From Limnohabitans sp. 63ED37-2 (GTDB lineage: Bacteria > Pseudomonadota > Gammaproteobacteria > Burkholderiales > Burkholderiaceae_C): 64,000 nucleotides of DNA. Location: contig NZ_CP011774.1 in NCBI RefSeq assembly GCF_001412535.1, positions 553,501-617,500 of the forward strand, in the 5' to 3' direction. Positions 48,100-57,661 of this stretch are shown piece after piece (the first letter of the stretch is position 1; every line of letters starts with the position of its first letter). The position numbers and the translations under genes are program-made. The notes under the pieces were generated by a model that had not been told where the DNA came from, ran no database searches, and saw only the letters and a list, made by a program, of their open reading frames with translations.

Positions 48100-51000
48100 T
48101 CAATCACGCCGCACCGTGAAGATCAGATCCAGTGCACTTTGCTCCCCGGCTTGGGCCCGCAGGGTCAAGCGGCGCGAGAGGTCATAAAAAATATACAAAC
48201 TGCCAAATGCGCCGCTCAAACTGGTTTCATAGGCCAGGTAAAAGTCTTTGGACAGGCGCTTGCCCAGTGTGACTGCGGCGCCGGTGGCGGTGGCGTCCGA
48301 GCGGCTGCCGCTGCCCAACGAGATTTCGTCCAGTCCCAGGCTGGTTGCCAACTCGCCGCTCAGGCTTTTGCCGTTGCCGCTGAGCAGGGCCACCGCCGCT
48401 TGTTGCAACACAGCGGATTCGGCGCCACCATTGGCCGCAGATCGGCCCAGCACCAGCCAAGCGAGTTTGTCGGCGTCGGGCAGGTCCGGGTCTGCGTACA
48501 AACGGATGCGTGGGAGCAAAGCGGTGCCAGTGATTTGCACGCCCACTTTTTGAGGCAGGTTGGGGCGAAGTGCAATGATGTCCAGATTGGGGTTGTCGTA
48601 GGGGCCATTGAAGCGCAGCACACCAGTGTCGATGCTCAGCTGTTGGCCATAGGCTTTGTAGCGACCGCCTTCGGTGCGTACCTGCCCACTCAGGCGAGGT
48701 TGACCGCGCGTGCTGGTGTTGCTGAGCAGTTCTACCCGACCGGTCAGGCGTGTGTTGAGGCCTTGGCCTTGCAGCTGAAAGTCAGAGCCCAAGTCGAGCA
48801 TGACGCGCACATCGGGCACCCCCAACCAAGAGTTGGAGAGCCCGTTGGGCTCGACCGGGGCGGTGAGGGCACTCAGGTTCAGTTCGCCCATGCCGGGGCG
48901 AAACACCACCACATCGTCACCCAGGCTGGGGGTGCTGTTGTCGGGCAGAACAAAAAGTGCCTGGTCGGCCTGGACGCCGCCACGCAGTTGCAATTGGCCT
49001 TGAGACATGCGGGCCGTCACATCGCCCGACACGCTCAGTCGCCGGTCGGCGCGGTTGCTCACGCGCAGGTTTTGGGCATGGATCTGCAGATCCAGATTGG
49101 CCGAGCGCAAAGGGTTGGTGCTGGGGCTATTGGGGACTGTGGAGTCGGTGTTGAATTGAACCTGTCCACGACCTTGGAGTTCGCCCCCCTGTGCACCGGC
49201 CCCGCGCAGGCTCAAGCGCTCCAGAACCAAGCGTTGACCTTGCAGGCGGGCATGCATTTGCCCTTGGCTGAATTCGATGCCTTGTACGGCCGATCTGGCC
49301 GCCAGTTGATCTGCTTGCAAGCGACCCTGCCATTGGGGCTGGTTGCGGGTGCCGCTGAGCGTCAGGTTCGCGTCCAGCGTGCCTTGGACGCGCCAGCCAG
49401 GCGGGGCCAGCACCGACCAAGCCCCGATCTGTGGCAAGCTGGCCTGCACGCTGCCGCTCACGGGGGCCTGCTCTGCCCATTGCCAGCCGTTCGAGGTCCG
49501 GCTCAACTGACTTTGCAGTTGGGCCTTGGCCTGGCCCATTTGGGCACTGTCCCAGTTCAGCTCGGCGGTGAGTTCCTCGTTTTGCATACGCACCAGCACC
49601 TTGGCTTGGCGCAAACCGGCGGCCGTGATTTGGCCGGATGTGCTGTCGGTCTTGATGCGCAAATCGCCACGGCTGCGCTCAGCGGTCACGCTCAGGTTGA
49701 GGTCTTGGTCCACACGCCACTGCGCTTGGCCTTGGAGTGTGATGTCATTCAGCAGCTCGCTGCCCAGCCAAGCTTGCGCCCAAGAAGCGGGCAGGTCTGA
49801 CCAATTCAGGGCCCCATGCGTTTGCAGGGCTTGGCCTGCGCTTGGCGCAGTCCAGGCACCGGCTTCGGCTTGTAGGCGAGGGCGGCCTGGGCTTGGGCCT
49901 TGCAACAGCCAGTTGGAAGGCTCCCAAGTCAGGGCCATGGGGTCAACTCGGGCTTGCCAGGCGAGTGTGGATTGCAACACCAGACGCCAGGGCGCAGCTG
50001 ACGGGGTTGGGGTGTTCGGGGTGCTCAGGCTCAATTGTTCAATACGGCCTTGCCAGTTGGCGCTGTGGACATCGCTGCGCTTGGCGTGCCAGGTGCTTTG
50101 CAGCTGTGCGCTGTGCGAGCCCTGGCCCAGGCGGGCTTGCAATTCGGCCTGCACCGCCAAGGGGGTGCCTTGCATCTTGAGTTGACCCGGAGCCATGAAC
50201 CAGTTCGCTGGTCGGTAGATGGAGGGGCTGGTGGGTGCGCTCTTGGGGCTGGGCTGTGTCCACTCGACACGCGGCCATTGCAGGTTCAGGGTCAGCGGTG
50301 CATCGGCTTGGTCAAAGCCGCCTTGCCACTGGGCGATCAGTCGTGCTGGTCCGCTGGCTTTGAATTTCTTGAGTGAAGCGCCCCAGTCTGGCAGGCCTTG
50401 CAGCCATGCCTGGCTGGAGGCGGCGTCTTGCATTTGCACTTCCAGTCGGCCTTGGCCGCTTGTGGGGGCCAAGTTGCCTTGGGCTGAGGCTTGCATGCCG
50501 GGCAGTTCCAAGGTCATGCGCCCTTGCACGGCCTTTTGGGTGGGTTGCCATTTGAACTGCGCCTCCAGGACAGCCCGCGCGGCCTGCAAGCGCAGGCTGT
50601 CGATGTCCCAGCGCTCGGGGTGCCACTGGCCTGTGAGTTGCAGCTGTTCCCATTGCAAGGCCGCTGGACCGGCGGCGTTGGTCGCTTGGGCTTTGGGCGC
50701 TTGTAAATCGGCGCTCAGCGCGATGGTGTCGGCGCCTGTGACCTCGGCTTTGAGGCGGCCTTGCACGGCAGGCCCGACCCATGCGCTGTGCAGCAAGGCC
50801 GGTTGCAGGTTCTGAATCTCCAGCTGCCCGGTCCACCCTTGGGGGGTTTGCTGGCCTTGGCCTTGCAATTGGCCTGCAGCCAGTCTGGCTTGGACTTGCT
50901 GGATTTGCCACAAACCTTGGGCATGGCGTGCTTTCAGCTTGAGCTGCGCCAAGGGCAGCCGCTGCTGGTCCCAAGCACCGGGCAGCCGGTTGTCCACCTG

Positions 51001-52065
51001 CGCATCGAGTTGCCAGGCTGCGCCATCGGGCAGCAGCCGAGCTTGACCTTGCAATCGGGTTTGTGGGGCACCTGGCCACAGAGGTGCCAGGTCGAGGGCT
51101 TGCCACTGGCCTTCGGCTTGCACCACCGCTTGGGCTTGCCAAGGCTGGATTTGCGCTTGCATCGACAGATGGACCTTGTCTTGTGCCCGTCCCAAAGCGC
51201 CTTGCCCGGGTGTGGGGGCCAGCTCGGCTTGCACCGAGAGTTGGGCTTGGGGCCCTGACAACTGGCCTTGCACCGTGGACAAGACCTGCAGCTGCAGGGC
51301 GGGTGTGCGACCGCTGGCCGGGGTTTGCACCTGGCCTTGGGCCGCAACGTGCAAGGCCATGGGCGCTGCGCCCTGCAAACGGGCTTGCACGGTGTACCGA
51401 CCTTGGGCCAGTGCAAGCGAGTCCACATTCAGGCGGTGATCTTGTCCGTCAAAGGCGTACTGGGCCCGAACATCGGACAGCGTCACCGCCGTGCTGCCTT
51501 GCCAAACCAATTGGTCCACCTGCAAGGCCAGTTGCAAGGGCAGCGGCAGGCGCAACTCGGTCAGGGGTGTGACGGGCTTGGGGGGGCGTTGGTCCTGCAC
51601 GCGCAGGCTTTGTATTCGAATGCTTTGCACAGGCCAAGCCTGACGCCACAACTGTGACCAATCGAGCACCAGCTGGGTGTTTTGGGCCTGCACCTGCAAA
51701 CCACCACTTTGCCAGCTGATCTGGCCAATGCGCCCGCCCTGCTGCAAGTTGCCATGCACATCGGCGCTGCGCAGCTGCTGGCCCGAGGGCAAGGCCCAGT
51801 GGACCATGTTCAGGGCCGTGCCCAAAGAGCCGGGCGTGCCCGTCCAGACCCACAGCCCCCCAAGCGCGGCAACCAACACCAAGGGCCCGAGCAAGGCCGA
51901 CAGGCTCACCGCCGATAAAGCACCCAGGCCCTTTGCCACACGCTGCAACAGCGACCACGCAGGTGAGGGCACAGGGGAGGGCGCATCCCGTGGCGGATGG
52001 ACAGTCGAGTCCACGGTCTGCGCCGTGGCATCCTGGTCAGTGGGGTGTTTGCTGGGGTGGTTCAT
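48100..52065 (-). CDS. tamB: Translocation and assembly module subunit TamB
   Basis: A 1,321-residue inner-membrane-anchored periplasmic protein. It has a long cytoplasmic N-terminus of about 45 residues, a membrane helix (LLGPLVLVAALGGLWVW) and then a very long beta-groove built of repeats, rich in Gln, Leu and Ala. The C-terminal DUF490 domain ends in LTLRAQAGEQSALDLIFTVRRD (read in parts). TamB conducts lipids or unfolded proteins to the outer membrane together with TamA. It directly follows tamA (stop and start three bases apart) on the same strand. The extreme Gln content (LQGQAQW-like repeats) is notable. Confidence 0.92.
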   Translation of the reverse strand: MNHPSKHPTDQDATAQTVDSTVHPPRDAPSPVPSPAWSLLQRVAKGLGALSAVSLSALLGPLVLVAALGGLWVWTGTPGSLGTALNMVHWALPSGQQLRSADVHGNLQQGGRIGQISWQSGGLQVQAQNTQLVLDWSQLWRQAWPVQSIRIQSLRVQDQRPPKPVTPLTELRLPLPLQLALQVDQLVWQGSTAVTLSDVRAQYAFDGQDHRLNVDSLALAQGRYTVQARLQGAAPMALHVAAQGQVQTPASGRTPALQLQVLSTVQGQLSGPQAQLSVQAELAPTPGQGALGRAQDKVHLSMQAQIQPWQAQAVVQAEGQWQALDLAPLWPGAPQTRLQGQARLLPDGAAWQLDAQVDNRLPGAWDQQRLPLAQLKLKARHAQGLWQIQQVQARLAAGQLQGQGQQTPQGWTGQLEIQNLQPALLHSAWVGPAVQGRLKAEVTGADTIALSADLQAPKAQATNAAGPAALQWEQLQLTGQWHPERWDIDSLRLQAARAVLEAQFKWQPTQKAVQGRMTLELPGMQASAQGNLAPTSGQGRLEVQMQDAASSQAWLQGLPDWGASLKKFKASGPARLIAQWQGGFDQADAPLTLNLQWPRVEWTQPSPKSAPTSPSIYRPANWFMAPGQLKMQGTPLAVQAELQARLGQGSHSAQLQSTWHAKRSDVHSANWQGRIEQLSLSTPNTPTPSAAPWRLVLQSTLAWQARVDPMALTWEPSNWLLQGPSPGRPRLQAEAGAWTAPSAGQALQTHGALNWSDLPASWAQAWLGSELLNDITLQGQAQWRVDQDLNLSVTAERSRGDLRIKTDSTSGQITAAGLRQAKVLVRMQNEELTAELNWDSAQMGQAKAQLQSQLSRTSNGWQWAEQAPVSGSVQASLPQIGAWSVLAPPGWRVQGTLDANLTLSGTRNQPQWQGRLQADQLAARSAVQGIEFSQGQMHARLQGQRLVLERLSLRGAGAQGGELQGRGQVQFNTDSTVPNSPSTNPLRSANLDLQIHAQNLRVSNRADRRLSVSGDVTARMSQGQLQLRGGVQADQALFVLPDNSTPSLGDDVVVFRPGMGELNLSALTAPVEPNGLSNSWLGVPDVRVMLDLGSDFQLQGQGLNTRLTGRVELLSNTSTRGQPRLSGQVRTEGGRYKAYGQQLSIDTGVLRFNGPYDNPNLDIIALRPNLPQKVGVQITGTALLPRIRLYADPDLPDADKLAWLVLGRSAANGGAESAVLQQAAVALLSGNGKSLSGELATSLGLDEISLGSGSRSDATATGAAVTLGKRLSKDFYLAYETSLSGAFGSLYIFYDLSRRLTLRAQAGEQSALDLIFTVRRD

Positions 52066-52067
52066 CT

Positions 52068-53921
52068 TCAGAACGTGAAGCCCACACTCAGGTGCAGTCG
52101 CAGTTTTTGCAGCGCCTGCCCATAAGCCAGATCCATGCGCACCGGTCCGACCGGGCTACGCCAGCGGGCACCTATGCCGTAGCCCATTTGCGGCTTGAGT
52201 TTCGCCATGTTGTTGGCCACCGATCCCGCATCGACAAACACAGCGCTTTCCCAGTCGGTCGCTTGCCCTTTGTGGCGGATGGGGCGCTGCCACTCGAGGC
52301 TGCCTGAGGCCAGATATCGGCCTGGGACCATGGTGCCGTTGGCATCGGTCACGCCAATGCTGTTGGGCGCGTATCCGCGCACACTGTTGTCGCCACCCGT
52401 CCAGAAGAGCTGGGTGGCGGGCAGGTTGGAGGTGTCGCGGCTGACCACACTGCCCATTTCGGCATGCACAGCCAAACGGCCCATGCCGGAGCCCAGAGGC
52501 ACAAGCCCCAGGCCTTTGAGCCGCCAACGCACATAAGGCTCTCGTGAGTCGCCCAGTGTCACCCCCGAACCCAATTCAATGCCCACACCCAAGCCCCGGT
52601 TGGGAAAAGGCAGACTGTCAAAGCTGCGCCAAGTCCAGCCATAGTTGGCGCTGATGGCTTCGCGTTGTCGCAAGAGGTCGCCTTGCAGTCGGGCCGAGTC
52701 GTATTGGGCGAAGTAAGAGCGGTCACGGCGCTCACCCAGTTGTGAGCGACCCACTCGCCAGCGTTGGCTTTGCAGGGGCACGTCAAAAATTTTTTCACGG
52801 TCGAATTTGACGGAAGTGTTCCAGCGCCACAGCTTGACATCGGGAGGCGCCAGCAGGTCCAGACTCGCACTTTGTAAATCTTTGTCCAGTGACAGTTTGC
52901 TGACCGAGCGCCAATGTAGGCCCGGTACGCTGTGGTGGGTGTGTTCGGCGCTCACGCGGGCACCGCTGTCGCTGCGCACACCCAGGCCCAGCACCCATTT
53001 TTGGCGCAGACTTTCTTTGAGCTCGATCTTGACAGGGGCCTGCGCCGCTTGGCCTTCGACATCGAGGCTGACAAACACCGAATCGTAAAACCCACTGGTG
53101 ACCAGGCGTTGCTGTGCTTCAAGCAAATCGTTTTGTCGATAGACCTGGCCGATGGGCAAACGCGCCAGGCGCTCAACCTGTGTGGTGCCGTATTTGTCAG
53201 TTCCGGAAATTTGCAATGCCCCCAGTTTCACGGCTGGGCCGGAGTCCAGGGTCAGCCACAGTCGCACCTGGTTGGTGGGCTCGTCCACCAGGGCCAGGCT
53301 GTGCAAGATCCGCCCCCACGGGTAGCGCTCGGCCAGCAGCTGGCGAAGGGCTTGGTTTTTGGCTCGGCTCCAGGCGTTCTGGCTGAAGGTTTCGCCCACC
53401 GGCAAAGCCCATTCCTGTTCGATGGCTTTGAGCTGCGCCTGCCCCTCTGCGTCACTGCCCACAGCGCCCAGCCACTGCCACTGCACTTCCGAGATGCGGG
53501 CGGCAGGGCCGCTGTCCACCTCCAGTAAGACGCGGCCCAAGCTGCCGGTGTTGACGATTTTGTCTTGAGACCAGCGCAGTGTGGGTTTGAAAAAGCCCAA
53601 GGTGCCCAGCAACTCGCGGGCCTGCACATCGGCGTCACGCAGCAAACGGGTCAGCTCTGTCTCGTCCAGATCACTCAAGCTGCGGTAGCGCTGCAAGTCC
53701 AGATGTTGCAACAAAAAATCGCGGATCTCCTCAGCGCTGCTGTGCACCTCCAAGCCAAAGGCTGACGGGCTGGTTGGGGATGGGGCGGTGGTGTGGGGTG
53801 CAGGCGCTGCGGTGTCTTGCGCCAGAGCCGAGATGGGGGCCAGCGCAGCAGATCCGAGGGTGGCCAGCAGCACGGCGATGGCCATGCGTTGCAGGCCCGC
53901 GAACCGCGCTGGGCGCCTCAT
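52068..53921 (-). CDS. tamA: Outer-membrane translocation and assembly module TamA
   Basis: A 617-residue Omp85-family protein. A signal peptide (IAVLLATLGSAALAPISALA) is followed by POTRA domains at about residues 55-310. A 16-strand barrel comes last, with the lid-lock loop sequence VRGYAPNS near 520 and the ending LRLHLSVGFTF. It forms the outer-membrane end of the TAM complex. ATG 53921 overlaps the stop of the preceding VWA gene (ATGA); an in-frame extension to 54092 lies inside that gene and is unlikely to be used. Confidence 0.92.
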   Translation of the reverse strand: MRRPARFAGLQRMAIAVLLATLGSAALAPISALAQDTAAPAPHTTAPSPTSPSAFGLEVHSSAEEIRDFLLQHLDLQRYRSLSDLDETELTRLLRDADVQARELLGTLGFFKPTLRWSQDKIVNTGSLGRVLLEVDSGPAARISEVQWQWLGAVGSDAEGQAQLKAIEQEWALPVGETFSQNAWSRAKNQALRQLLAERYPWGRILHSLALVDEPTNQVRLWLTLDSGPAVKLGALQISGTDKYGTTQVERLARLPIGQVYRQNDLLEAQQRLVTSGFYDSVFVSLDVEGQAAQAPVKIELKESLRQKWVLGLGVRSDSGARVSAEHTHHSVPGLHWRSVSKLSLDKDLQSASLDLLAPPDVKLWRWNTSVKFDREKIFDVPLQSQRWRVGRSQLGERRDRSYFAQYDSARLQGDLLRQREAISANYGWTWRSFDSLPFPNRGLGVGIELGSGVTLGDSREPYVRWRLKGLGLVPLGSGMGRLAVHAEMGSVVSRDTSNLPATQLFWTGGDNSVRGYAPNSIGVTDANGTMVPGRYLASGSLEWQRPIRHKGQATDWESAVFVDAGSVANNMAKLKPQMGYGIGARWRSPVGPVRMDLAYGQALQKLRLHLSVGFTF

Positions 53922-55102
53922 TTGCTCAGCAAACGCATCGCATCTTCCAGGCCCTTGAGGGTCAAGGGGAACATGCGGTTGCTCATCAGCTGCTGGATGA
54001 TGGAGATGCTCTGGCGGTATTGCCACACGCCTTGCGGCTCGGGGTTGATCCAGGCAAATTTGGGGAAGGTGTGCGTCAGGCGCTGCAGCCATTCGGCACC
54101 GGCTTCTTCGTTGTTGTATTCAACGCTGCCACCCTTTTGCAAAATTTCATACGGGCTCATGGTGGCGTCCCCGATGAAGATCAGTTTGTAATCCTTGTTG
54201 TACTTGCGCAAGATGTCCCAGGTCGGGAACTTCTCGGCATAGCGGCGCTTGTTGTTTTTCCACATGAAGTCATAGACGCAGTTGTGGAAGTAATAAAAAT
54301 CCAGGTGCTTGAACTCGGCCTTGACGGCCGAGAACATTTCTTCAACCCGGGCGATGTGCTCGTCCATGGTGCCGCCCACGTCCATGAGCAGCAGCACCTT
54401 GACGTTGTTGTGCCGCTCCGGGCGCATCAAAATGTCCAGATAGCCCGCGTTGGCCGCTGTCTTGCGGATGGTGCCGTCCAAGTCCAGTTCGTCTTGCGAG
54501 CCTTCCCGTGCAAAGCGGCGCAGGCGGCGCAGCGCGACCTTGATGTTGCGCGTGCCCAGCTCTTGGCTGTCGTCATAATCCTTGTAGGCGCGTTGGTCCC
54601 ACACTTTGACGGCGCTCTTGTTGCCGCCCTTGCCGCCGATTCGGATGCCCTGTGGGTTGTAGCCACCGTTGCCAAAAGGGGAAGTGCCACCCGTGCCGAT
54701 CCACTTGTTGCCACCTTCGTGGCGTTCCTTTTGTTCTTCTAGGCGCTTTTTGAGTGTCTCCATCAACTCGTCCCAGCCCATCTTCTCGATGGCGGCCTTT
54801 TGCTCGGGCGTGAGTTCCTTTTGCAGGATTTTTTCGAGCCACTCGAGTGGCACTTCTTTGGTGAAGTCGGTCAGCATCTCCACACCCTTGAAGTAAGCGC
54901 CAAAAGCCTTGTCGAACTTGTCGAAGTGCTTTTCGTCCTTGACCATCACCGTGCGGGCCAAATGGTAGAAGTCGTCGATGCTGCAAGCGTCTGATGCCGG
55001 GCCTACCACATGGGCCTGCAGGGCTTCGAGCAGCGTCAGGTACTCGCGCACTGAGACGGGCAGTTTGGCAGCGCGAAGGGTGTAAAAGAAGTCGATCAGC
55101 AT
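53918..55102 (-). CDS. VWA domain protein (CoxE-like)
   Basis: A 394-residue cytoplasmic protein with a C-terminal von Willebrand factor A domain. The MIDAS-type site near residue 240 reads LLMDVGGTMDEH, where the usual DxSxS is replaced by DVGGT, so metal binding may be altered. The N-terminal half is helical and ends in a Gly-rich linker (GGTSPFGNGGYNPQG). Such proteins work with MoxR-type AAA ATPases to mature enzymes, and a MoxR gene lies three genes upstream in the same operon. Its stop overlaps the tamA start. Confidence 0.88.
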   Translation of the reverse strand: MLIDFFYTLRAAKLPVSVREYLTLLEALQAHVVGPASDACSIDDFYHLARTVMVKDEKHFDKFDKAFGAYFKGVEMLTDFTKEVPLEWLEKILQKELTPEQKAAIEKMGWDELMETLKKRLEEQKERHEGGNKWIGTGGTSPFGNGGYNPQGIRIGGKGGNKSAVKVWDQRAYKDYDDSQELGTRNIKVALRRLRRFAREGSQDELDLDGTIRKTAANAGYLDILMRPERHNNVKVLLLMDVGGTMDEHIARVEEMFSAVKAEFKHLDFYYFHNCVYDFMWKNNKRRYAEKFPTWDILRKYNKDYKLIFIGDATMSPYEILQKGGSVEYNNEEAGAEWLQRLTHTFPKFAWINPEPQGVWQYRQSISIIQQLMSNRMFPLTLKGLEDAMRLLSK

Positions 55103-55725
55103 GACCGGTGTTCCTCGGTTCTGGTGCGGCTCAATTGGAAGTCAAGGTGGGTGCGCACATTGGGCCATTCGCTGGCAATGATGCTGTAAACACAGGTGTC
55201 GCGCAGTGCGCCAACAGCCAAAGGGTGGGGATTGATCTGGTGGCTTCGCAGCACGCCATCGAGCTTGGCCCCCAAGCGCTCGATCGCGCGGCGGCTTTGG
55301 TGGTTGAAAAAATGCGTGCGGAACTCCACCGCGATGCATTGGAGGTGCTCAAAGGCGTGGGCCAACAGCAGGCGCTTGGCTTCGGTGTTGAGGGGTGTGC
55401 GCTGAACGCTTTGGCGGTACCAGGTCGAGCCGATTTCGACACGGCGGTTGGCAGCATCGATGTTCATGTAAGTGGTCATACCCACCGCTTGACCCGTGCT
55501 GGGGTGGATCACCGCAAATGGGCACATGCTGCCTTGGTTCTGCAGGTTCAAGCGGCGTGTGATTTCACCCGCCATGGCTTCGGGCCTTGGGATGGCGGTG
55601 TACCAGTGGTTCCAAAGCTCACCATCTTGCACGGCCATGACGAGGTCGTCGTGGTGGTCGTTCGACAAGGGCGCGAGTCGCACATGCTGCCCCAGAAGCG
55701 AAGTGGGTGTGATCCAAGGGCTCAT
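55096..55725 (-). CDS. GNAT family N-acetyltransferase
   Basis: A 209-residue acetyltransferase of the RimJ/RimL-like group. Its plan is HVRLAPLSNDHHDDLV at the start, GMTTYMNIDAANRRVEIGSTW in the middle, and FRTHFFNHQSRRAIERLGAKLDGVLR, the CoA-binding part, near 150. The substrate cannot be told. ATG 55725 overlaps the stop of the small membrane-protein gene (ATGA), and its own stop overlaps the VWA gene start. Confidence 0.87.
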   Translation of the reverse strand: MSPWITPTSLLGQHVRLAPLSNDHHDDLVMAVQDGELWNHWYTAIPRPEAMAGEITRRLNLQNQGSMCPFAVIHPSTGQAVGMTTYMNIDAANRRVEIGSTWYRQSVQRTPLNTEAKRLLLAHAFEHLQCIAVEFRTHFFNHQSRRAIERLGAKLDGVLRSHQINPHPLAVGALRDTCVYSIIASEWPNVRTHLDFQLSRTRTEEHRSC

Positions 55726-55958
55726 GATGGGGTGTCGGTGTCTTTGGCTTTTTGTTTGCTGCGCCAATAACGGGCCAAGTGCAGGCCTGCACCGCCGCCC
55801 AGCCCCACCAGCAAAATGCCACCGATGCTGGCGTTGTCATAACCGGCGCTGAAAATATTCAGCCCCAGCCATTGGCCAGCCCAGTAACCGGCCAAGGCGC
55901 CACCGACAAAGCCCACGGCGTCGGAGATGCCTTCCATGAAGGGGTTGGGAGAGCTCAT
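55722..55958 (-). CDS. Small membrane protein with glycine-rich helices
   Basis: A 78-residue protein with two predicted membrane helices. Both are Gly/Ala-rich (AVGFVGGALAGYWAGQWLG and IGGILLVGLGGGAGLHLAR) and recall AtpZ/AtpI or glycine-zipper proteins. The C-terminus is short and charged. No known function. It sits between the MoxR ATPase and GNAT genes, 10 bases from the first and overlapping the second. Confidence 0.7.
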   Translation of the reverse strand: MSSPNPFMEGISDAVGFVGGALAGYWAGQWLGLNIFSAGYDNASIGGILLVGLGGGAGLHLARYWRSKQKAKDTDTPS

Positions 55959-55968
55959 GGGTTTGACT

Positions 55969-56811
55969 TCAACGGTTGCGCTGGTTCATGAACACCAGCT
56001 TTTCAAACAAGGTCACGTCTTGTTCGTTTTTGAGCAGGGCACCCACCAACGGAGGGACTGACACCTTCTGGTCGGCGCTTTGCAGGGCTTCGAGCGGTAT
56101 GTCTTCGGCCACCAGCAGTTTCAGCCAGTCGAGCAGTTCGCTGGTCGAGGGCTTTTTCTTCAAGCCGGGCAAGCCGCGCACGTCATAAAACGTCTTGAGC
56201 GCCAGGGCCAGCAGGTCTTTCTTGAGGGTGGGGAAGTGCACATCCACGATCTGGCGCATGGTGTCCGCTTCGGGGAACTTGATGTAGTGGAAGAAGCAGC
56301 GGCGCAAGAAAGCGTCGGGCAGCTCTTTCTCGTTGTTGGAGGTGATGAATACCAGCGGACGGGTCTTGGCCTTGATCAGTTGGCGCGTCTCGTAGCAATA
56401 GAACTCCATGCGGTCGATCTCGCGCAACAAGTCGTTCGGGAACTCGATATCGGCCTTGTCGATCTCGTCGATCAGGATGGCCACAGGGGTTTCCGAGGTG
56501 AAGGCCTGCCAGAGCACGCCCTTGATGATGTAGTTCTCGATGTCCTTGACCTTTTCCTCCCCCAGCTGGCTGTCACGCAGACGGCTCACTGCGTCGTACT
56601 CATACAGGCCCTGCTGCGCCTTGGTGGTCGATTTGATGTGCCACTGCAAAAGCGGCAGGCCCAGCGCCTGGGACACTTCTTCGGCCAGCATGGTCTTGCC
56701 GGTGCCGGGTTCCCCTTTGACCAGAAGGGGCCTTTTGAGGGTGATGGCGGCGTTGACGGCCAGCATCAGGTCTTGTGTGGCGACGTAGTTTTCGGTACCT
56801 TGGAATTTCAT
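55969..56811 (-). CDS. MoxR family AAA+ ATPase
   Basis: A 280-residue AAA+ ATPase. Walker A is KGEPGTGKTML at residues 32-42, Walker B is VAILIDEIDKAD near 115, sensor 1 is LVFITSNNEKELPDAFLRRC, and the arginine finger is within LRRCFF. MoxR proteins act as chaperones with VWA partners, here the CoxE-like protein of the same operon (53918-55102). ATG 56811 is chosen; an in-frame TTG at 56820 is not supported. It is the first gene of the operon MoxR, membrane protein, GNAT, VWA, tamA, tamB. Confidence 0.92.
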   Translation of the reverse strand: MKFQGTENYVATQDLMLAVNAAITLKRPLLVKGEPGTGKTMLAEEVSQALGLPLLQWHIKSTTKAQQGLYEYDAVSRLRDSQLGEEKVKDIENYIIKGVLWQAFTSETPVAILIDEIDKADIEFPNDLLREIDRMEFYCYETRQLIKAKTRPLVFITSNNEKELPDAFLRRCFFHYIKFPEADTMRQIVDVHFPTLKKDLLALALKTFYDVRGLPGLKKKPSTSELLDWLKLLVAEDIPLEALQSADQKVSVPPLVGALLKNEQDVTLFEKLVFMNQRNR

Positions 56812-56917
56812 GGTGGGCAATTCTCAAAAACAGTAAAGAGTCTTGTCAGGATTATGAGGGCCAGCCCGATATAATCCGCAGTTGATTTTTATCAATCAAT
56901 TGGATTGTGTAAGCAAA

Positions 56918-57577
56918 ATGAACAAGCTGTTGACCTCGATGTTTGCCTTGGCTGTCGCTTCTGTGACCGCCTTTTCCGCCCATGCCCAAGAGATCAAGGG
57001 CGACGCCAAAGCTGGCGAGCAAAAGATTGCCATGTGCATCGGCTGCCACGGCATTCAGGGCTACCAAGCCAGTTTTCCTGAGGTTTACCGCGTGCCCATG
57101 ATTTCGGGTCAAAACGCCAAGTACATCGTGTCTTCGCTCAATGCTTACAAAAAAGGCGAGCGTAAGCACCCCACCATGCGTGGTATTGCCGACACCCTGA
57201 CCGAGCAGGACATGGCCGATTTGGGCGCTTACTATGAGCAACACGCCAAGGTCGAGCCGGTGACCAAGGCCCCCAAGGCTCCCGACGCCAAAGTGGCTAC
57301 CTTGTTGCAAAAGGGCGCTTGTATTTCTTGCCACGGCGACAACTTCAACAAGCCGGTCGACCCAAGCTACCCCAAGCTGGCCGGTCAGCACAAAGACTAT
57401 TTGTTTGTCGCGCTCAAGTCTTACAAAGTGGAAAACCAGTCCACATGGGGCCGCAACAATGGCGTGATGGGTGGCATCGCCAAGCAGTTCTCCAATGCTG
57501 AACTGAAGGCCATTTCGGCTTACATCGCCTCTTTGGATGGTGAGATGAAGGTGGTTCCGCAGTCGCGCTTGCGCTGA
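56918..57577 (+). CDS. Di-haem cytochrome c4-like protein
   Basis: A 219-residue periplasmic cytochrome with a signal peptide ending at AHA (residue 23). Two homologous haem domains follow, with CIGCH at 40-44 and CISCH at 135-139. Axial Met candidates are in HPTMRGIAD and NGVMGGIAK. The architecture is that of cytochrome c4, an electron donor to terminal oxidases. ATG 56918 is preferred to a longer in-frame version because it begins the signal peptide directly. A strong terminator follows. It is divergent from the MoxR operon. Confidence 0.92.
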   Translation: MNKLLTSMFALAVASVTAFSAHAQEIKGDAKAGEQKIAMCIGCHGIQGYQASFPEVYRVPMISGQNAKYIVSSLNAYKKGERKHPTMRGIADTLTEQDMADLGAYYEQHAKVEPVTKAPKAPDAKVATLLQKGACISCHGDNFNKPVDPSYPKLAGQHKDYLFVALKSYKVENQSTWGRNNGVMGGIAKQFSNAELKAISAYIASLDGEMKVVPQSRLR

Positions 57578-57602
57578 TTCGGTCTGTTGGACCCCAGCCC
57601 AG

Positions 57603-57627
57603 AAAAACCCGCTTCGGCGGGTTTTTT
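57603..57627. terminator. Rho-independent terminator, probably bidirectional
   Basis: AAAAACCCGC-TTCG-GCGGGTTTTTT is a perfect stem with a stable TTCG loop. The A-run before and T-run after it allow action on both strands, which suits the convergent cytochrome and DUF1841 genes. Confidence 0.88.
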
Positions 57628-57661
57628 CTTGTCTTTTGGCACCTGTGGTGCGTTGTGGGCC

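Noticed and set aside
48025..49800. A 591-codon open frame on the plus strand opposite tamB
   Set aside because: Shadow of the high-GC tamB gene; composition is Gln/Ala/His-rich and no ribosome-binding site is present.
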